From positions 930,001-994,000 of the forward strand of contig CBDHEY010000002.1 in assembly GCA_965262305.1 (NCBI GenBank): DNA of 64,000 bases, read 5' to 3'. The notes beneath the pieces were generated by a model, which searched no databases, was not told where the DNA came from, and was given only the letters and a program-made list of their open reading frames with translations. This DNA comes from CBDHEY01 sp965262305. GTDB taxonomy: Bacteria; Pseudomonadota; Gammaproteobacteria; Pseudomonadales; Cellvibrionaceae. Below are positions 46,446 to 55,283 of the stretch, piece after piece. Every line of letters starts with the position of its first letter. The first letter of the stretch is position 1. The position numbers were made by a program, and so were the translations under genes.

Positions 46446-46868
46446 CTATGCGAATTCAACGTATCGGCTTAAATCCAATGCAATGATTAATCGATCTTTA
46501 TGGTGATAGGTACCCATAATAAGTTCACTGCTCGATAACGACCCCGTATTGGGTGCGGTTTCGATTTGCTCTAAGTCTATGTCTATCATTTCGTTAACGG
46601 AGTCAACCACTAGGCCATAGTAAATATCGTGACTTTGCATAGTGATGATTCGCCAACTTTCATCCGGTTCTCTCTCTTCTAGCTCTAAAAGGCGCCGACC
46701 AGATAAAACCGTAACAATTTCACCGCGGACATTGAGAATACCTGTTACTTCCCTTTGTGCTCCCGGAACAGGCGTAGGCACTTCGTAATTGAGGATTTCT
46801 TGTATATCGTCAACGCTAAGGCAATAGTCTTCCCCTGCAATTTGAAAATTAACCCATTGAGCTTTCAA
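46446..46868 (-). CDS. CheW-like chemotaxis coupling protein
   Basis: A 140-residue single-domain CheW protein, linking chemoreceptors to a CheA kinase at the cytoplasmic membrane. Typical segments are WVNFQIAGEDYCLSVDDIQEI, the PTPVPGAQREVTGILNVRGEI core, and YGLVVDSVNEMIDID. It lies alone on the minus strand, without cheA or a receptor beside it; a cytosolic receptor gene is about 2 kb away. It could serve a chemotaxis or a type IV pilus/second-messenger pathway. Confidence 0.88.
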   Translation of the reverse strand: MKAQWVNFQIAGEDYCLSVDDIQEILNYEVPTPVPGAQREVTGILNVRGEIVTVLSGRRLLELEEREPDESWRIITMQSHDIYYGLVVDSVNEMIDIDLEQIETAPNTGSLSSSELIMGTYHHKDRLIIALDLSRYVEFA

Positions 46869-47022
46869 GGATTACCCCTGCTTAAATAATAACGATTTTG
46901 CCATAAGGCTGTTTTATTTCTTAATTGTAGTTCATCTTTAAAAAGTTGCAGTTCCCTGCCGATTCTCGTTTAACTGAACCTTTAGAGGAAAAAGTAGCAA
47001 AGAACCGGCATTGAGAAATGTT

Positions 47023-48090
47023 TTATCCCATAAAGCGAGATAACGAAAGACCACCCCAAATTAAGTTTCTATTTCCAGAGCCTTCTTTGACTTCTGTAGT
47101 ATGGCCGCGCACGTAGTAACTGAAGCTATAGCCGTTTTTGAGTGAAACGGTGTACCCCATCCAGGCTTCGGTGATGAGGTGATTAAGCTCCGAATAGTTA
47201 TAAGTCAGATCACTATCGCGAAATTGCCCTTGTAAGAATGCATTATATATTCTTGCTCGCATTGCAATTCCAGCCCAAAAAAAGTGTTCTTGGACTGCTG
47301 ATGTGTTCTTGTTTGTGGTTTGCTCACCATAGAATGATTGCTCTGGATTAAACCCTACCCAAGGAGAGCGAATTTTTCCTGCTCTTAATCCCAAGCTCCA
47401 GCTTGCTTCTGTCAAATAACCCACCGACGCTTGGCGTGTTTGCTTTAATTCGATTCTTTCGAACAAAGTTGGAATTAAATTTTGCTTTGCTAGGCTATAA
47501 CGAAATGTGGGTTCGCCACCAGACGATATTTGGTTATCCCAGCCTTCTGGCGTGTCATTTCCGATAACATTATGAATGCCTTCTTGCAGGTCCCCTACAA
47601 TGGGTAAACCCAAAAATCCAACTGTAAGCGAACTGTGCCAAGCTTGCTTACGATCAAAATTTAGTCTTTGTTTTGCACTCGAGGTGTAAACGAGGCTTGC
47701 ATAGGGTCTATCATCTGGATTCACTTCCGAAATGCTTGTGTCCTCTGGTGTAAAACCAAATATTCCGTATTCGATTGACGTGTTATCAAAACCAGCCGAA
47801 AAAGCGCGATCTAGTCTGAAAATGTTGTCAATTTTTGCAAGTGGGGAATGAATCGAAAACAAATGGTTTTTCGACTCGTCGCCTACTCTCGCAAGTCTCA
47901 CGCCATAGGTATAGTCCTGGTCTCGACCTCCAGGAACCAATATGTCGTTATCAAACCCAATTATCCAGCTATTTGCCGAGGTTGATTCAATGGGGCTCTT
48001 AACTTGGGCTTCTTCAGCGAACACAGATAATGCAGCCCCGGTAAGAGCCACAAATGCTGCTTGGCGTATATATCTTAGTTTTTTGAACAT
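47023..48090 (-). CDS. LpxR-family (DUF2219) outer-membrane lipid A deacylase
   Basis: A 355-residue outer-membrane barrel with signal peptide (cleavage near SVFA, residue 25). It has the marks of the LpxR/DUF2219 family: IIGFDNDIL near the N-terminus, RDQDYTYGVRL, DRPYASLVY, and the segment FLGLPIVGDLQEGIHNVIG then GWDNQIS. His173 in EGIHN corresponds to the catalytic His of Salmonella LpxR, which removes the 3'-acyloxyacyl chain from lipid A. The usual YTNG is YTYG here, so activity is not assured. AGGAG precedes the ATG. The gene lies 66 bases behind a TetR regulator, and that gap contains two operator-like sites. Confidence 0.85.
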   Translation of the reverse strand: MFKKLRYIRQAAFVALTGAALSVFAEEAQVKSPIESTSANSWIIGFDNDILVPGGRDQDYTYGVRLARVGDESKNHLFSIHSPLAKIDNIFRLDRAFSAGFDNTSIEYGIFGFTPEDTSISEVNPDDRPYASLVYTSSAKQRLNFDRKQAWHSSLTVGFLGLPIVGDLQEGIHNVIGNDTPEGWDNQISSGGEPTFRYSLAKQNLIPTLFERIELKQTRQASVGYLTEASWSLGLRAGKIRSPWVGFNPEQSFYGEQTTNKNTSAVQEHFFWAGIAMRARIYNAFLQGQFRDSDLTYNYSELNHLITEAWMGYTVSLKNGYSFSYYVRGHTTEVKEGSGNRNLIWGGLSLSRFMG

Positions 48091-48106
48091 GATACTCTCC
48101 TAATGT

Positions 48107-48117
48107 GACTGGTCGTC
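48107..48117. promoter_or_regulatory. TetR-type operator, site 1 (lpxR-like promoter)
   Basis: GACTGGTCGTC, of the pattern GAC-N5-GTC, lies just upstream of the lpxR-like gene's ribosome site. A weak minus-strand TATAAA (48124-48119) sits directly before it, so bound repressor would cover the transcription start. Its centre is 22 bases (about two helical turns) from site 2. Confidence 0.6.
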
Positions 48118-48128
48118 TTTTATAAAAT

Positions 48129-48139
48129 GACCAGTCGTC
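48129..48139. promoter_or_regulatory. TetR-type operator, site 2 (lpxR-like promoter)
   Basis: GACCAGTCGTC, flanked by AT-rich sequence (AAATGACCAGTCGTCTATTT), identical in its 11-base core to site 3 in front of the tetR gene. It lies between the tetR stop and the possible -10 element of the lpxR-like gene. Confidence 0.7.
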
Positions 48140-48156
48140 TATTTTTTGGGTAAAAT

Positions 48157-48741
48157 TTAAAGTGTTTTTAATCTTGGTAAGATTGATAAAAATGCGTCTA
48201 AAGACGAGCGACATTTCGCTGCTTTTGTTCGCATTAGAGCGCCTTCCCAGGCATTAAATAAGAACTCGGCTAACTCAATTGGTTGATTATCCGCCGAAAT
48301 GTCTCCCTGTTTTATTGCTTGGTCTATGACTAAAGCAATGACTTTCGTTTGTTGGCTAAATAAATACCGAACTTTTTCCCTTATAGCAGGGTTAGTATCT
48401 GCCATTTCTTGGCAAAGATTTCCGATAAAGCAGCCAACTTGATATTCGTTTTGTTCAATGTCTTTCGCATTAAATTCGAAAAAATTTGTAAGTCTTTTGA
48501 ACGCTGGAGTTTTCTCGCTCAAAAGAGCTGATTCAAATTTCACGCGGCTTTTTTCAAAAACATAGTCTAGAGCTTCAATAGCAAAAGCTTCTTTACTTTC
48601 AAAGTAATTATAAAAAGAGCCTTTGGGTACTGCGGCTGCATCAACAATATCTTTGATACTTGTGCCGTTATAACCACGCGTTTTCATTACGTCGATACCG
48701 GAGCACAAAATATGCTCCTTTTTAGTTTCATGTTTGTTCAT
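48157..48741 (-). CDS. TetR/AcrR-family transcriptional repressor
   Basis: A 194-residue repressor. The N-terminal helix-turn-helix domain contains ILCSGIDVMKTRGYNGTSIKDIV and AVPKGSFYNYFESKEAF, the signature recognition-helix region of the family. The C-terminal ligand-binding helices are variable and include a Cys-containing segment (GCFIGNLCQEMA). The 11-base core GACCAGTCGTC is found 13 bases before its ATG and again, with a variant, before the next gene downstream, an LpxR-like deacylase. This indicates autoregulation and control of the deacylase. The inducer is unknown; related regulators often respond to reactive or membrane-damaging compounds. Confidence 0.9.
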   Translation of the reverse strand: MNKHETKKEHILCSGIDVMKTRGYNGTSIKDIVDAAAVPKGSFYNYFESKEAFAIEALDYVFEKSRVKFESALLSEKTPAFKRLTNFFEFNAKDIEQNEYQVGCFIGNLCQEMADTNPAIREKVRYLFSQQTKVIALVIDQAIKQGDISADNQPIELAEFLFNAWEGALMRTKAAKCRSSLDAFLSILPRLKTL

Positions 48742-48753
48742 AATGCTTAATAT

Positions 48754-48764
48754 GACCAGTCGTC
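48754..48764. promoter_or_regulatory. TetR-type operator, site 3 (tetR autoregulation)
   Basis: GACCAGTCGTC, identical to site 2, lies 13 bases upstream of the tetR ATG (flanks TATGACCAGTCGTCTTAA). It is the third copy of the motif within 660 bases. Confidence 0.7.
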
Positions 48765-48936
48765 TTAAAATTTGTTCCTGGACTAAGAGATATTTTTTCT
48801 TTTAGTGTAATAAGGAATAAAAATTGGTTTCATAGTTTTTTTTATTATTAAGGAATAACTAAAGGTTTAATTTAATCACGATCTTGTTGGTGCTGCTATC
48901 CTCAATATTATTATTTCGTAAACGAGGCTAGGGGCA

Positions 48937-50031
48937 ATGCTTTTTGGTAACAAGCAAAGATTAGATGATCTTGAGGGAGAAAATGCGTCTTTAACAACTG
49001 AGTTAGAGCGATTAAAAACAGAGTTAGACGCATACAAAAATGAGAATGAACGCCTTGTAACCATTGAGCAAGAATTTCGTAGTCAGGCACAATCGGGTAA
49101 TAGCGGTAAAAATAGTTGGCTGCTAGCTGTTGATACAATGGGTGGTATTCGAGAAGAAATATCAGGTTCAGCTTCATTACTAGTGGAAAAAAGGGATAGT
49201 TTTAAGGATGCATCCTCGCTTTTTGACAATATTTTAAAGCTGTTGTCTACCAATGCTGAAGCAACATCCATTATTAACAAAGACACATTAAGTGTTGCAG
49301 ATTCAATTTCAAATCTAAAAAGCGTCACCGAGGGTATTAATGGATTTATCAGTCTCATCCAAGGTATCTCTGAACAAACAAACCTACTTGCTTTAAATGC
49401 TGCAATTGAAGCTGCTCGTGCCGGAGAGCAAGGTCGTGGATTCGCAGTAGTGGCTGACGAGGTGCGAGCGTTAGCGCAAAGGTCGTCAGAAGCTACTAAT
49501 GAAATAGCGTCTTTGATTACCCAGATAAATGACGAAATGGATAGTGTGGTTGGCGGCATAAGCCAAGTTGGCGAAAAAAGTCATGATGTTCATAGTGGAA
49601 CAATCACTATTCAGGAAACTACAGAAAATATAGTCACTGTTTCGAAAGATATGTTTGATGTGTTAAATGGATCTTCGGATAGTGTATTTATCCATGCTAT
49701 GAAAATGGACCATATCGTTTGGAAAATGGAAGTATATAAAAACGTGTTGGGCAATGGCGATAGAGGCGTAAGCGATTTTGATGATCAGCGTGGATCACGT
49801 TTAGGTCAATGGTACTTTAATGGTGAAGGGTCACGAGGGTATTCGCATTTATCTTCTTTTAGATCAATAGAAAAACCTTTTAATTCTGTCTACCAGCATG
49901 GTTTGGGGGCATTGCGATCAAAATCGGATGGTAATGATAGCGAAGCTCAAAAGCTGCTTGAAAGAATGGAAAATGCCAGCACTGAATTACTAGACCGCTT
50001 GTCCGATTTAAATCGAGAATTAACTCGATAA
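48937..50031 (+). CDS. cytosolic chemoreceptor with degenerate CZB domain
   Basis: A 364-residue soluble methyl-accepting chemotaxis protein without membrane spans. A short coiled coil (residues about 14-45) precedes the signalling domain, whose hairpin tip is intact (EQTNLLALNAAIEAARAGEQGRGFAVVADEVRALA, given here only as residues 146-180). The C-terminal chemoreceptor zinc-binding (CZB) domain starts near residue 252: MDHIVWK keeps His259, but the usual CRLGKWY is SRLGQWY (Ser287), and the usual PHxxVH is PFNSVY (Phe315, Tyr319). Three of four zinc ligands are thus replaced. The ATG has an AGGGG site. A separate CheW gene lies about 2 kb away. Confidence 0.9.
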   Translation: MLFGNKQRLDDLEGENASLTTELERLKTELDAYKNENERLVTIEQEFRSQAQSGNSGKNSWLLAVDTMGGIREEISGSASLLVEKRDSFKDASSLFDNILKLLSTNAEATSIINKDTLSVADSISNLKSVTEGINGFISLIQGISEQTNLLALNAAIEAARAGEQGRGFAVVADEVRALAQRSSEATNEIASLITQINDEMDSVVGGISQVGEKSHDVHSGTITIQETTENIVTVSKDMFDVLNGSSDSVFIHAMKMDHIVWKMEVYKNVLGNGDRGVSDFDDQRGSRLGQWYFNGEGSRGYSHLSSFRSIEKPFNSVYQHGLGALRSKSDGNDSEAQKLLERMENASTELLDRLSDLNRELTR

Positions 50032-50059
50032 TCGAATATTTCTTAATAGTATATCTAAA

Positions 50060-50111
50060 AAGCTCAATTAATCCGCCTGATATCCGTATTTTAGAGGCTT
50101 GAGCTTCTTTT
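50060..50111 (+). terminator. possible terminator after the chemoreceptor gene
   Basis: AAGCTCAA (50060-50067) pairs with TTGAGCTT (50099-50106), with an inner GCCT/AGGC pairing in the 31-base loop, followed by CTTTT. The long loop and short T-run make it a weak candidate. Confidence 0.35.
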
Positions 50112-50238
50112 CTACTTAAAAACATATAAGTAATATGCATGTATAAAAATTTTCACTTTACGGAAACATTTTCACAAAATGCGTTCTATAGTGTGTGTTT
50201 TTAATTTAACCTCTAGAAAAGTTAATATCGGGGCGTTT

Positions 50239-50691
50239 ATGTTACCTAGAATTGTTCTATTCCTGTTTTTATTCTCGTTTGTTGGCGAGGTGTTTGCCGA
50301 AAAATCAGCAGTTTACTCACATTGGAGAACCGGAGCTATCAAGGGATATGACATTGTTGCCTATTATGATTTAAAACCCGGTGAGAAAGCCGTTAAAGGC
50401 TCGGACGATTTTAAATATGAATGGGGCAACACAACTTGGCGTTTTTCAAATAAAGAAAACTTATTTAAGTTTAAAGGAAATCCTGAAAAGTATATTCCTG
50501 CTTACGGAGGTTATTGCGCGTTTTCAGTATCCAAAAATTTTACAATTGCACCTCGGCCAGACAACTGGCACATTATTGATGGAAAATTGTATTTAAATAA
50601 CAACAAGCGTTCTCATGAACTTTGGTTGAACAAGGCGACAGAAATGATTGTTGAAGCAGACAAGAATTGGCCCGGAGTATTATATAAATAG
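50239..50691 (+). CDS. exported YHS-domain protein
   Basis: A 150-residue protein with a signal peptide (MLPRIVLFLFLFSFVGEVFA, cleavage after residue 20) and a YHS-like domain: IKGYDIVAYYDL, VKGSDDFKYEWGNTTWRFSN, NPEKYIPAYGGYCAFSVS. YHS domains are small metal-binding or chaperone-like modules, and exported versions of this length are common but uncharacterised. An upstream ATG at 50179 would add 20 residues in front of the signal peptide; ATG 50239 is preferred because it begins the signal sequence directly and has GGGG upstream. The neighbours give no functional clue. Confidence 0.8.
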   Translation: MLPRIVLFLFLFSFVGEVFAEKSAVYSHWRTGAIKGYDIVAYYDLKPGEKAVKGSDDFKYEWGNTTWRFSNKENLFKFKGNPEKYIPAYGGYCAFSVSKNFTIAPRPDNWHIIDGKLYLNNNKRSHELWLNKATEMIVEADKNWPGVLYK

Positions 50692-50724
50692 GTGTTTTAA
50701 TTAATCATATCCATGTATAAGGAA

Positions 50725-50776
50725 TAAGGGTAAGATGAGTCTTCATACTCAAAATCGAGCTATGTGCTTACCCTTA
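50725..50776. repeat. inverted repeat between the YHS gene and the hybrid kinase
   Basis: TAAGGGTAAG (50725-50734) and CTTACCCTTA (50767-50776) are perfect reverse complements, with a nested GAGT/ACTC pair (50737-50740, 50747-50750) in the loop. No T-run follows, so it could be a structured RNA element or a protein-binding site rather than a terminator. Confidence 0.5.
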
Positions 50777-50936
50777 ATAAAAAACTGAATAATGGAATAT
50801 AAATTATGCATTTCTTTTCTTTCCTGTCTGACATAACCTATTCTTATTATTTGTTAGCGACTGTTTTCGATATGGTTTAGCTCGTTAACGACTCTTCGTA
50901 ATCACTCATTAAGGAAATGTTGATTTCTCTCGCGCA

Positions 50937-53900
50937 ATGAAATTTACAATTCGAATTTTGATCATAGTATTGGTTTTTGTGAACGCTGTTTCAGCCGATA
51001 CTGGTGATTTACCCCAAAAAATTCGCTTTAAACATGTTATTCCCGAAACTCTCGATTTTTTAGGTGAGATCTTAACGATTCATCAAGATCAGTATGGATT
51101 TATTTGGGTGGGTGGCAAAGACGGCTTAGGGCGATTTGATGGTGAAAATTATCAGATTTATCGCAGCATTCAAGAAGACCCGACCACATTAAGTAACAAT
51201 GTGGTAAGTGAAATTGTAGAAGATAAAGAAGGAAACCTATGGATTGGAACGGATTACGGTGTAAGCTTCTTTGATCGCAGAAATAAGCGTTTTGAGCGCA
51301 TTTATCTTGACGAGGTCACCTCTGTTGAAAACATTAACCGTGTCATTTCACTAAAGCTCGAAAAAAATAAGACACTATGGATTGGAACGGATGCGGGGTT
51401 AAGTTCACTCGACCTCGAAACCAGAGTAATAACGCATTATCCTACTGGTGAGCACGATAAGGGGCTAGAAGGACACTTTGTTCTAGACATTGAATTCGGA
51501 AATGACGATAAGGTTTATCTTGGGGTTGGATTTGGCCCTAGAATTTGGGATAGAAAAACTGGCGAAGTAGAAATTCTTGCAAAGACACGAGAATCTCTTC
51601 CTCCAAATCTTCCAAGCGCAATTACATGGTCGATTTTACCTATGGAGGACGGGAGAGTTTGGCTAGGTACAGACCAGGGATTAGCTCGTTATGATCCCAA
51701 GACAAAAACCTATAAGAAAATGACCATTTCAAATGGCAGTACGGGCGGTCGTACTGCTGCGGTGTGGGAACTCTTTCGCGACTCAAGAGGTGAAGTCTGG
51801 GCCGCATCTGATGGAGATGGGTTGTTGCGATGGGATAAAGAATCAGACACGTTATTTGCGTATAAAAGTAACCGACGAGATCCCGACGCATTGAGCAGTG
51901 GTTATGTTCGCACAATAATGGAAGATTCTGTTGGAGATATTTGGCTTGGTCTGTTCCCCGCCGGAGTTGATGTAATTGAAAGGTATAACCAAACCTTCTC
52001 TTCTTATCGAAACACCACCGATGATGACCAAAGTATTTCAGCTAATGCGGTAAACGCCATTATTGAAAGTGCCAATGGTGATCTTTGGGTTGGAGGTGAC
52101 GGTGAAGGTTTAAGTCACTATAGCCAAAAAGAAAAAAAGCATTATTTTTATAAATCCAGCCTTAATTCACCAGCAATTCAATCTCTTCTTGAAGACCATA
52201 AAGGAAATATTTGGTTAGGCTATTGGAACGGTGGTGTAAGTCGTTTAGACCCTAAAACCAATATCATAAAACATTTTAACCAAGATGTTGGTAATCCAGA
52301 AGCCCTACAAAATCCCCATGTTTTTTCTTTGTATATGGATTCAGACAACGTCATCTGGGCAGGCACTATGGGTGGTGGACTTCAAAAGTACAATGCTGAA
52401 AAAGACGTGTTCACTTTTTATGAGTATGACTCCTCACTCGGAGGAATATACAACCCAGAAAGAATTTGGTCCATTCTTGAAGACAAAAATATGACTCTCT
52501 GGCTGGGCACTCATCAGGGGTTAGTCAAGGTGAATAGGGGGACCAAAACCTCACGTCGCTTTAGATTCGATCCAGATGACAACGACTCAATTAGTAATGA
52601 TTGGGTCTCAGCCATAATGGAAGACTCAAAAGGTCGCCTATGGTTGGGCACCCATGGTGGCGGATTAAACCTGTTTAATTTCGAAACAGAGAGTTTTACT
52701 CGAATTCAACAAAAAGATGGGTTGGCCAGCGATATTATTTATATGATCCTAGAAGATAACAATGGATTGTTATGGATGAGTACAAAAAATGGGATTTCAA
52801 GTTACAACCCAGAGACAAAAGTATTAAATAACTATTTTGAAGCAAATGGCTTACAAGCCAACCAGTTCAGTGCCGGCTCTGGGGACAAAGCAAAAAATGG
52901 AGACATAATCTTTGGTGGAATTCGTGGCTACACGAGATTTAATCCAAATCTTCTCACGCCCAATACAATACCTCCACCAATTGTCCTAACCGATGTTACC
53001 GTGTTTAATCAATCTTTACCCGTTGGAGAGGGTGAAGGCTTAAGTAAAAATGTACTCCTTGGTGAAAACCTAGTATTGGATTATTCACAGAACGTGTTCA
53101 CTATTCATTATGCGGCGCTTAATTTTCGAATTCCTGAAAACAATCTATACCGCGTTAAACTAGAAGGCTTTGATAATGATTGGCACGAATTGGGAAGCCA
53201 GCGATTTGTGAGCTATACCAATTTGGATCCGGGTTACTACACCTTCAAAGTAATGGGATCAAATAACGAAGGTGTTTGGAATACGGATATTGCCTCGCTC
53301 GACATTCAGGTTATTCCGCCACCCTGGAAAACCTGGTGGGCCTATACGTTATATGTATTAGCGTTATTTAGTGTTTTAGCGTGGTATGTCTTCACTCAGA
53401 GAAAAATTATTGGTTATCAAAGATCAATGATGCAGAATCTTCAGCAGGTTGATGCATTAAAAGATGAATTTATAGCAAGTACGTCGCATGAATTGCGAAC
53501 GCCTCTTTTTGGTATAGTTGGACTTGCGGATACGCTCGCGAAAGATGCCTCTGACCGATTAAGATCCGATGAATTAACCAATTTGGAAATGATCATTGCA
53601 AGTGGCAAACGTCTTGTCACACAAGTAAATGACATATTGGATTTTGCTAAAATTCGTGATAATTCACTTGTTATGCAAATCAAACCTGTGAATCTCTACG
53701 ATTTGTGCAAACTCGTTATTCCTTTGACCAAACCATTGATTAAATCTAATTCTGTAACACTCGTTAACAATGTAAGTTCGGGATTACCCCCAGTACTTGC
53801 TGATGATCATCGGCTTCAACAAATCTTGATAAACCTTATTTCTAATGCCATTCAACATACTCACAAAGGGCGTGTGAGTGTTCAAGCTAAAGAACAAGAA

Positions 53901-54695
53901 GGAAAAATGGTTATTCAAGTTTCCGATACGGGTAAAGGAATTCCTCAAGAAAAATTTGCCGAGTTATTTGAGCAGTTTACCCAGCTCGATGATATTAACA
54001 CGCGTTCTCATATAGGAACGGGATTGGGATTGTCTATAGCAAAAAAACTCGTCGAACTTCAAGGCGGAAAAATTTGGGTGGAATCCCAGTTAGGCAAAGG
54101 CTCGATATTTAGCTTTACTTTACCAATTACCGATCAACCTGCCGAACAAATTACACTTTCAGAAAGCGCGGCATCGCGTGTTCAAGCACTTAGTAGGCAA
54201 GTTGAAGCCGCGTCTAATTCAGAAAAGCTGGTGCCCATCGAAAGCTCGACGCCTAAGCTCGAAGGCCAATTTCATATTTTAATCGTAGATGATGAATCTG
54301 TTAATCGAATGATTCTAAAAGCATTCTTAAAAGACAATGGATATAAAATTAGTGAAGCGGAATCTGGCGAGAAAACAATGCAGTTTTTTGAAGGCATTCA
54401 AGATATCGACCTGGTTTTACTCGATATTATGATGCCGGGTATGTCAGGTTATGAGGTCTGTGAAAAGTTACGTAAAAAACATCCACTACACGAACTTCCA
54501 ATTCTCTTTACCACTGCCAAGGGCAGAACCGATGATATCTTGTCGGCATTTGAGGTAGGCGGTAATGACTTTGTCGATAAGCCCGTAGACAGAAAGGAAC
54601 TTAATGCACGAATAAGTTTGCATCTGCAACTGCTAGCCGAATATCGCAAGCTAAAGAACACCTCAAAAAGTACACCTGGTCGCAGGTCCGCATGA
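50937..54695 (+). CDS. hybrid sensor kinase with periplasmic two-component-regulator propeller
   Basis: A 1252-residue hybrid two-component protein. A signal peptide (about 1-20) leads to a periplasmic region with about a dozen (L/I/V)W(I/V/L)GT..G(L/V) blade motifs, enough for two seven-bladed Reg_prop propellers, followed by a Y_Y_Y domain (about 700-790) and one membrane span (about residues 798-822). In the cytoplasm come a HisKA domain with His851 in STSHELRTPL, an ATPase domain (GTGLGLSIAKKLVELQGG) and a receiver with Asp1163 in LLDIMMPGMSGYE. Unlike the Bacteroidetes proteins of similar plan, it has no DNA-binding domain, so a separate output protein is needed. These sensors typically detect oligosaccharides, but no polysaccharide genes are adjacent. 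Confidence 0.92.
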   Translation: MKFTIRILIIVLVFVNAVSADTGDLPQKIRFKHVIPETLDFLGEILTIHQDQYGFIWVGGKDGLGRFDGENYQIYRSIQEDPTTLSNNVVSEIVEDKEGNLWIGTDYGVSFFDRRNKRFERIYLDEVTSVENINRVISLKLEKNKTLWIGTDAGLSSLDLETRVITHYPTGEHDKGLEGHFVLDIEFGNDDKVYLGVGFGPRIWDRKTGEVEILAKTRESLPPNLPSAITWSILPMEDGRVWLGTDQGLARYDPKTKTYKKMTISNGSTGGRTAAVWELFRDSRGEVWAASDGDGLLRWDKESDTLFAYKSNRRDPDALSSGYVRTIMEDSVGDIWLGLFPAGVDVIERYNQTFSSYRNTTDDDQSISANAVNAIIESANGDLWVGGDGEGLSHYSQKEKKHYFYKSSLNSPAIQSLLEDHKGNIWLGYWNGGVSRLDPKTNIIKHFNQDVGNPEALQNPHVFSLYMDSDNVIWAGTMGGGLQKYNAEKDVFTFYEYDSSLGGIYNPERIWSILEDKNMTLWLGTHQGLVKVNRGTKTSRRFRFDPDDNDSISNDWVSAIMEDSKGRLWLGTHGGGLNLFNFETESFTRIQQKDGLASDIIYMILEDNNGLLWMSTKNGISSYNPETKVLNNYFEANGLQANQFSAGSGDKAKNGDIIFGGIRGYTRFNPNLLTPNTIPPPIVLTDVTVFNQSLPVGEGEGLSKNVLLGENLVLDYSQNVFTIHYAALNFRIPENNLYRVKLEGFDNDWHELGSQRFVSYTNLDPGYYTFKVMGSNNEGVWNTDIASLDIQVIPPPWKTWWAYTLYVLALFSVLAWYVFTQRKIIGYQRSMMQNLQQVDALKDEFIASTSHELRTPLFGIVGLADTLAKDASDRLRSDELTNLEMIIASGKRLVTQVNDILDFAKIRDNSLVMQIKPVNLYDLCKLVIPLTKPLIKSNSVTLVNNVSSGLPPVLADDHRLQQILINLISNAIQHTHKGRVSVQAKEQEGKMVIQVSDTGKGIPQEKFAELFEQFTQLDDINTRSHIGTGLGLSIAKKLVELQGGKIWVESQLGKGSIFSFTLPITDQPAEQITLSESAASRVQALSRQVEAASNSEKLVPIESSTPKLEGQFHILIVDDESVNRMILKAFLKDNGYKISEAESGEKTMQFFEGIQDIDLVLLDIMMPGMSGYEVCEKLRKKHPLHELPILFTTAKGRTDDILSAFEVGGNDFVDKPVDRKELNARISLHLQLLAEYRKLKNTSKSTPGRRSA

Positions 54696-54702
54696 TCAAT
54701 CT

Positions 54703-54730
54703 ACCAATCTAAATTGGTGTATTTATTTTT
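54703..54730. terminator. possible bidirectional terminator (hybrid kinase / greB)
   Basis: ACCAAT (54703-54708) and ATTGGT (54713-54718) form a 6-bp stem with loop CTAA, followed by an interrupted T-rich run. It sits exactly between two convergent genes, which supports the call, but the stem is short. Confidence 0.4.
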
Positions 54731-55238
54731 GCCAAGGGTTATCAACTCCGTAGGCTATATCGTCAATATAGTATTCAACCTCTCCCGATGGAATTCGTAT
54801 TAATACCTCATCGCCCTTACTCTTTTTTAACAGTGCTTTGGCAACAGGTGAATCCATACTAATGTAATCGTTGTGTACATCAAATTCATCGGGCCCCACG
54901 ATACGATAGAAAATACATCGATCATCCTGATCAAGAATTTTCAACCAAGCGCCGAAAAACACCTGGGCCGTATTCGCAGGTTGATTATGCACCACTTTAA
55001 GCTTTTCTAACCGATTGCCAAGATGACGCAGTCGACTATCGATTTCACGTAATCGTTTTTTTCCGTAAATATATTCCGCGTTTTCACTACGATCACCCAA
55101 AGCTGCTGCAGCCTGCACTTCTTTTGTGACCTTATCGCGCTCTGGCCAGAGTTGGCGAAGTTCGTCGGTGAGTCGTGCATGCCCTTCTGGGGTAATGTAA
55201 AACGATCCTGGTACGCGAGGTGGGCGCCATCTACCCAT
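54723..55238 (-). CDS. greB: transcript cleavage factor GreB
   Basis: A 171-residue Gre factor that enters the RNA polymerase secondary channel and stimulates cleavage of backtracked RNA. The N-terminal coiled coil carries the acidic tip ALGDRSENAEYIYGKKRL, and the C-terminal FKBP-like domain includes the YRIVGPDEFD and ISMDSPVAKALL segments. The basic patch and the N-terminal GSFYITPEGHARL fit GreB rather than GreA. It lies 45 bases behind the S9 peptidase gene on the same strand and converges with the hybrid kinase gene. Confidence 0.93.
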   Translation of the reverse strand: MGRWRPPRVPGSFYITPEGHARLTDELRQLWPERDKVTKEVQAAAALGDRSENAEYIYGKKRLREIDSRLRHLGNRLEKLKVVHNQPANTAQVFFGAWLKILDQDDRCIFYRIVGPDEFDVHNDYISMDSPVAKALLKKSKGDEVLIRIPSGEVEYYIDDIAYGVDNPWQK

Positions 55239-55283
55239 GGTTATTTAACTGGTTCATGAGATTAATGTAGTTTACAAGTGGTT

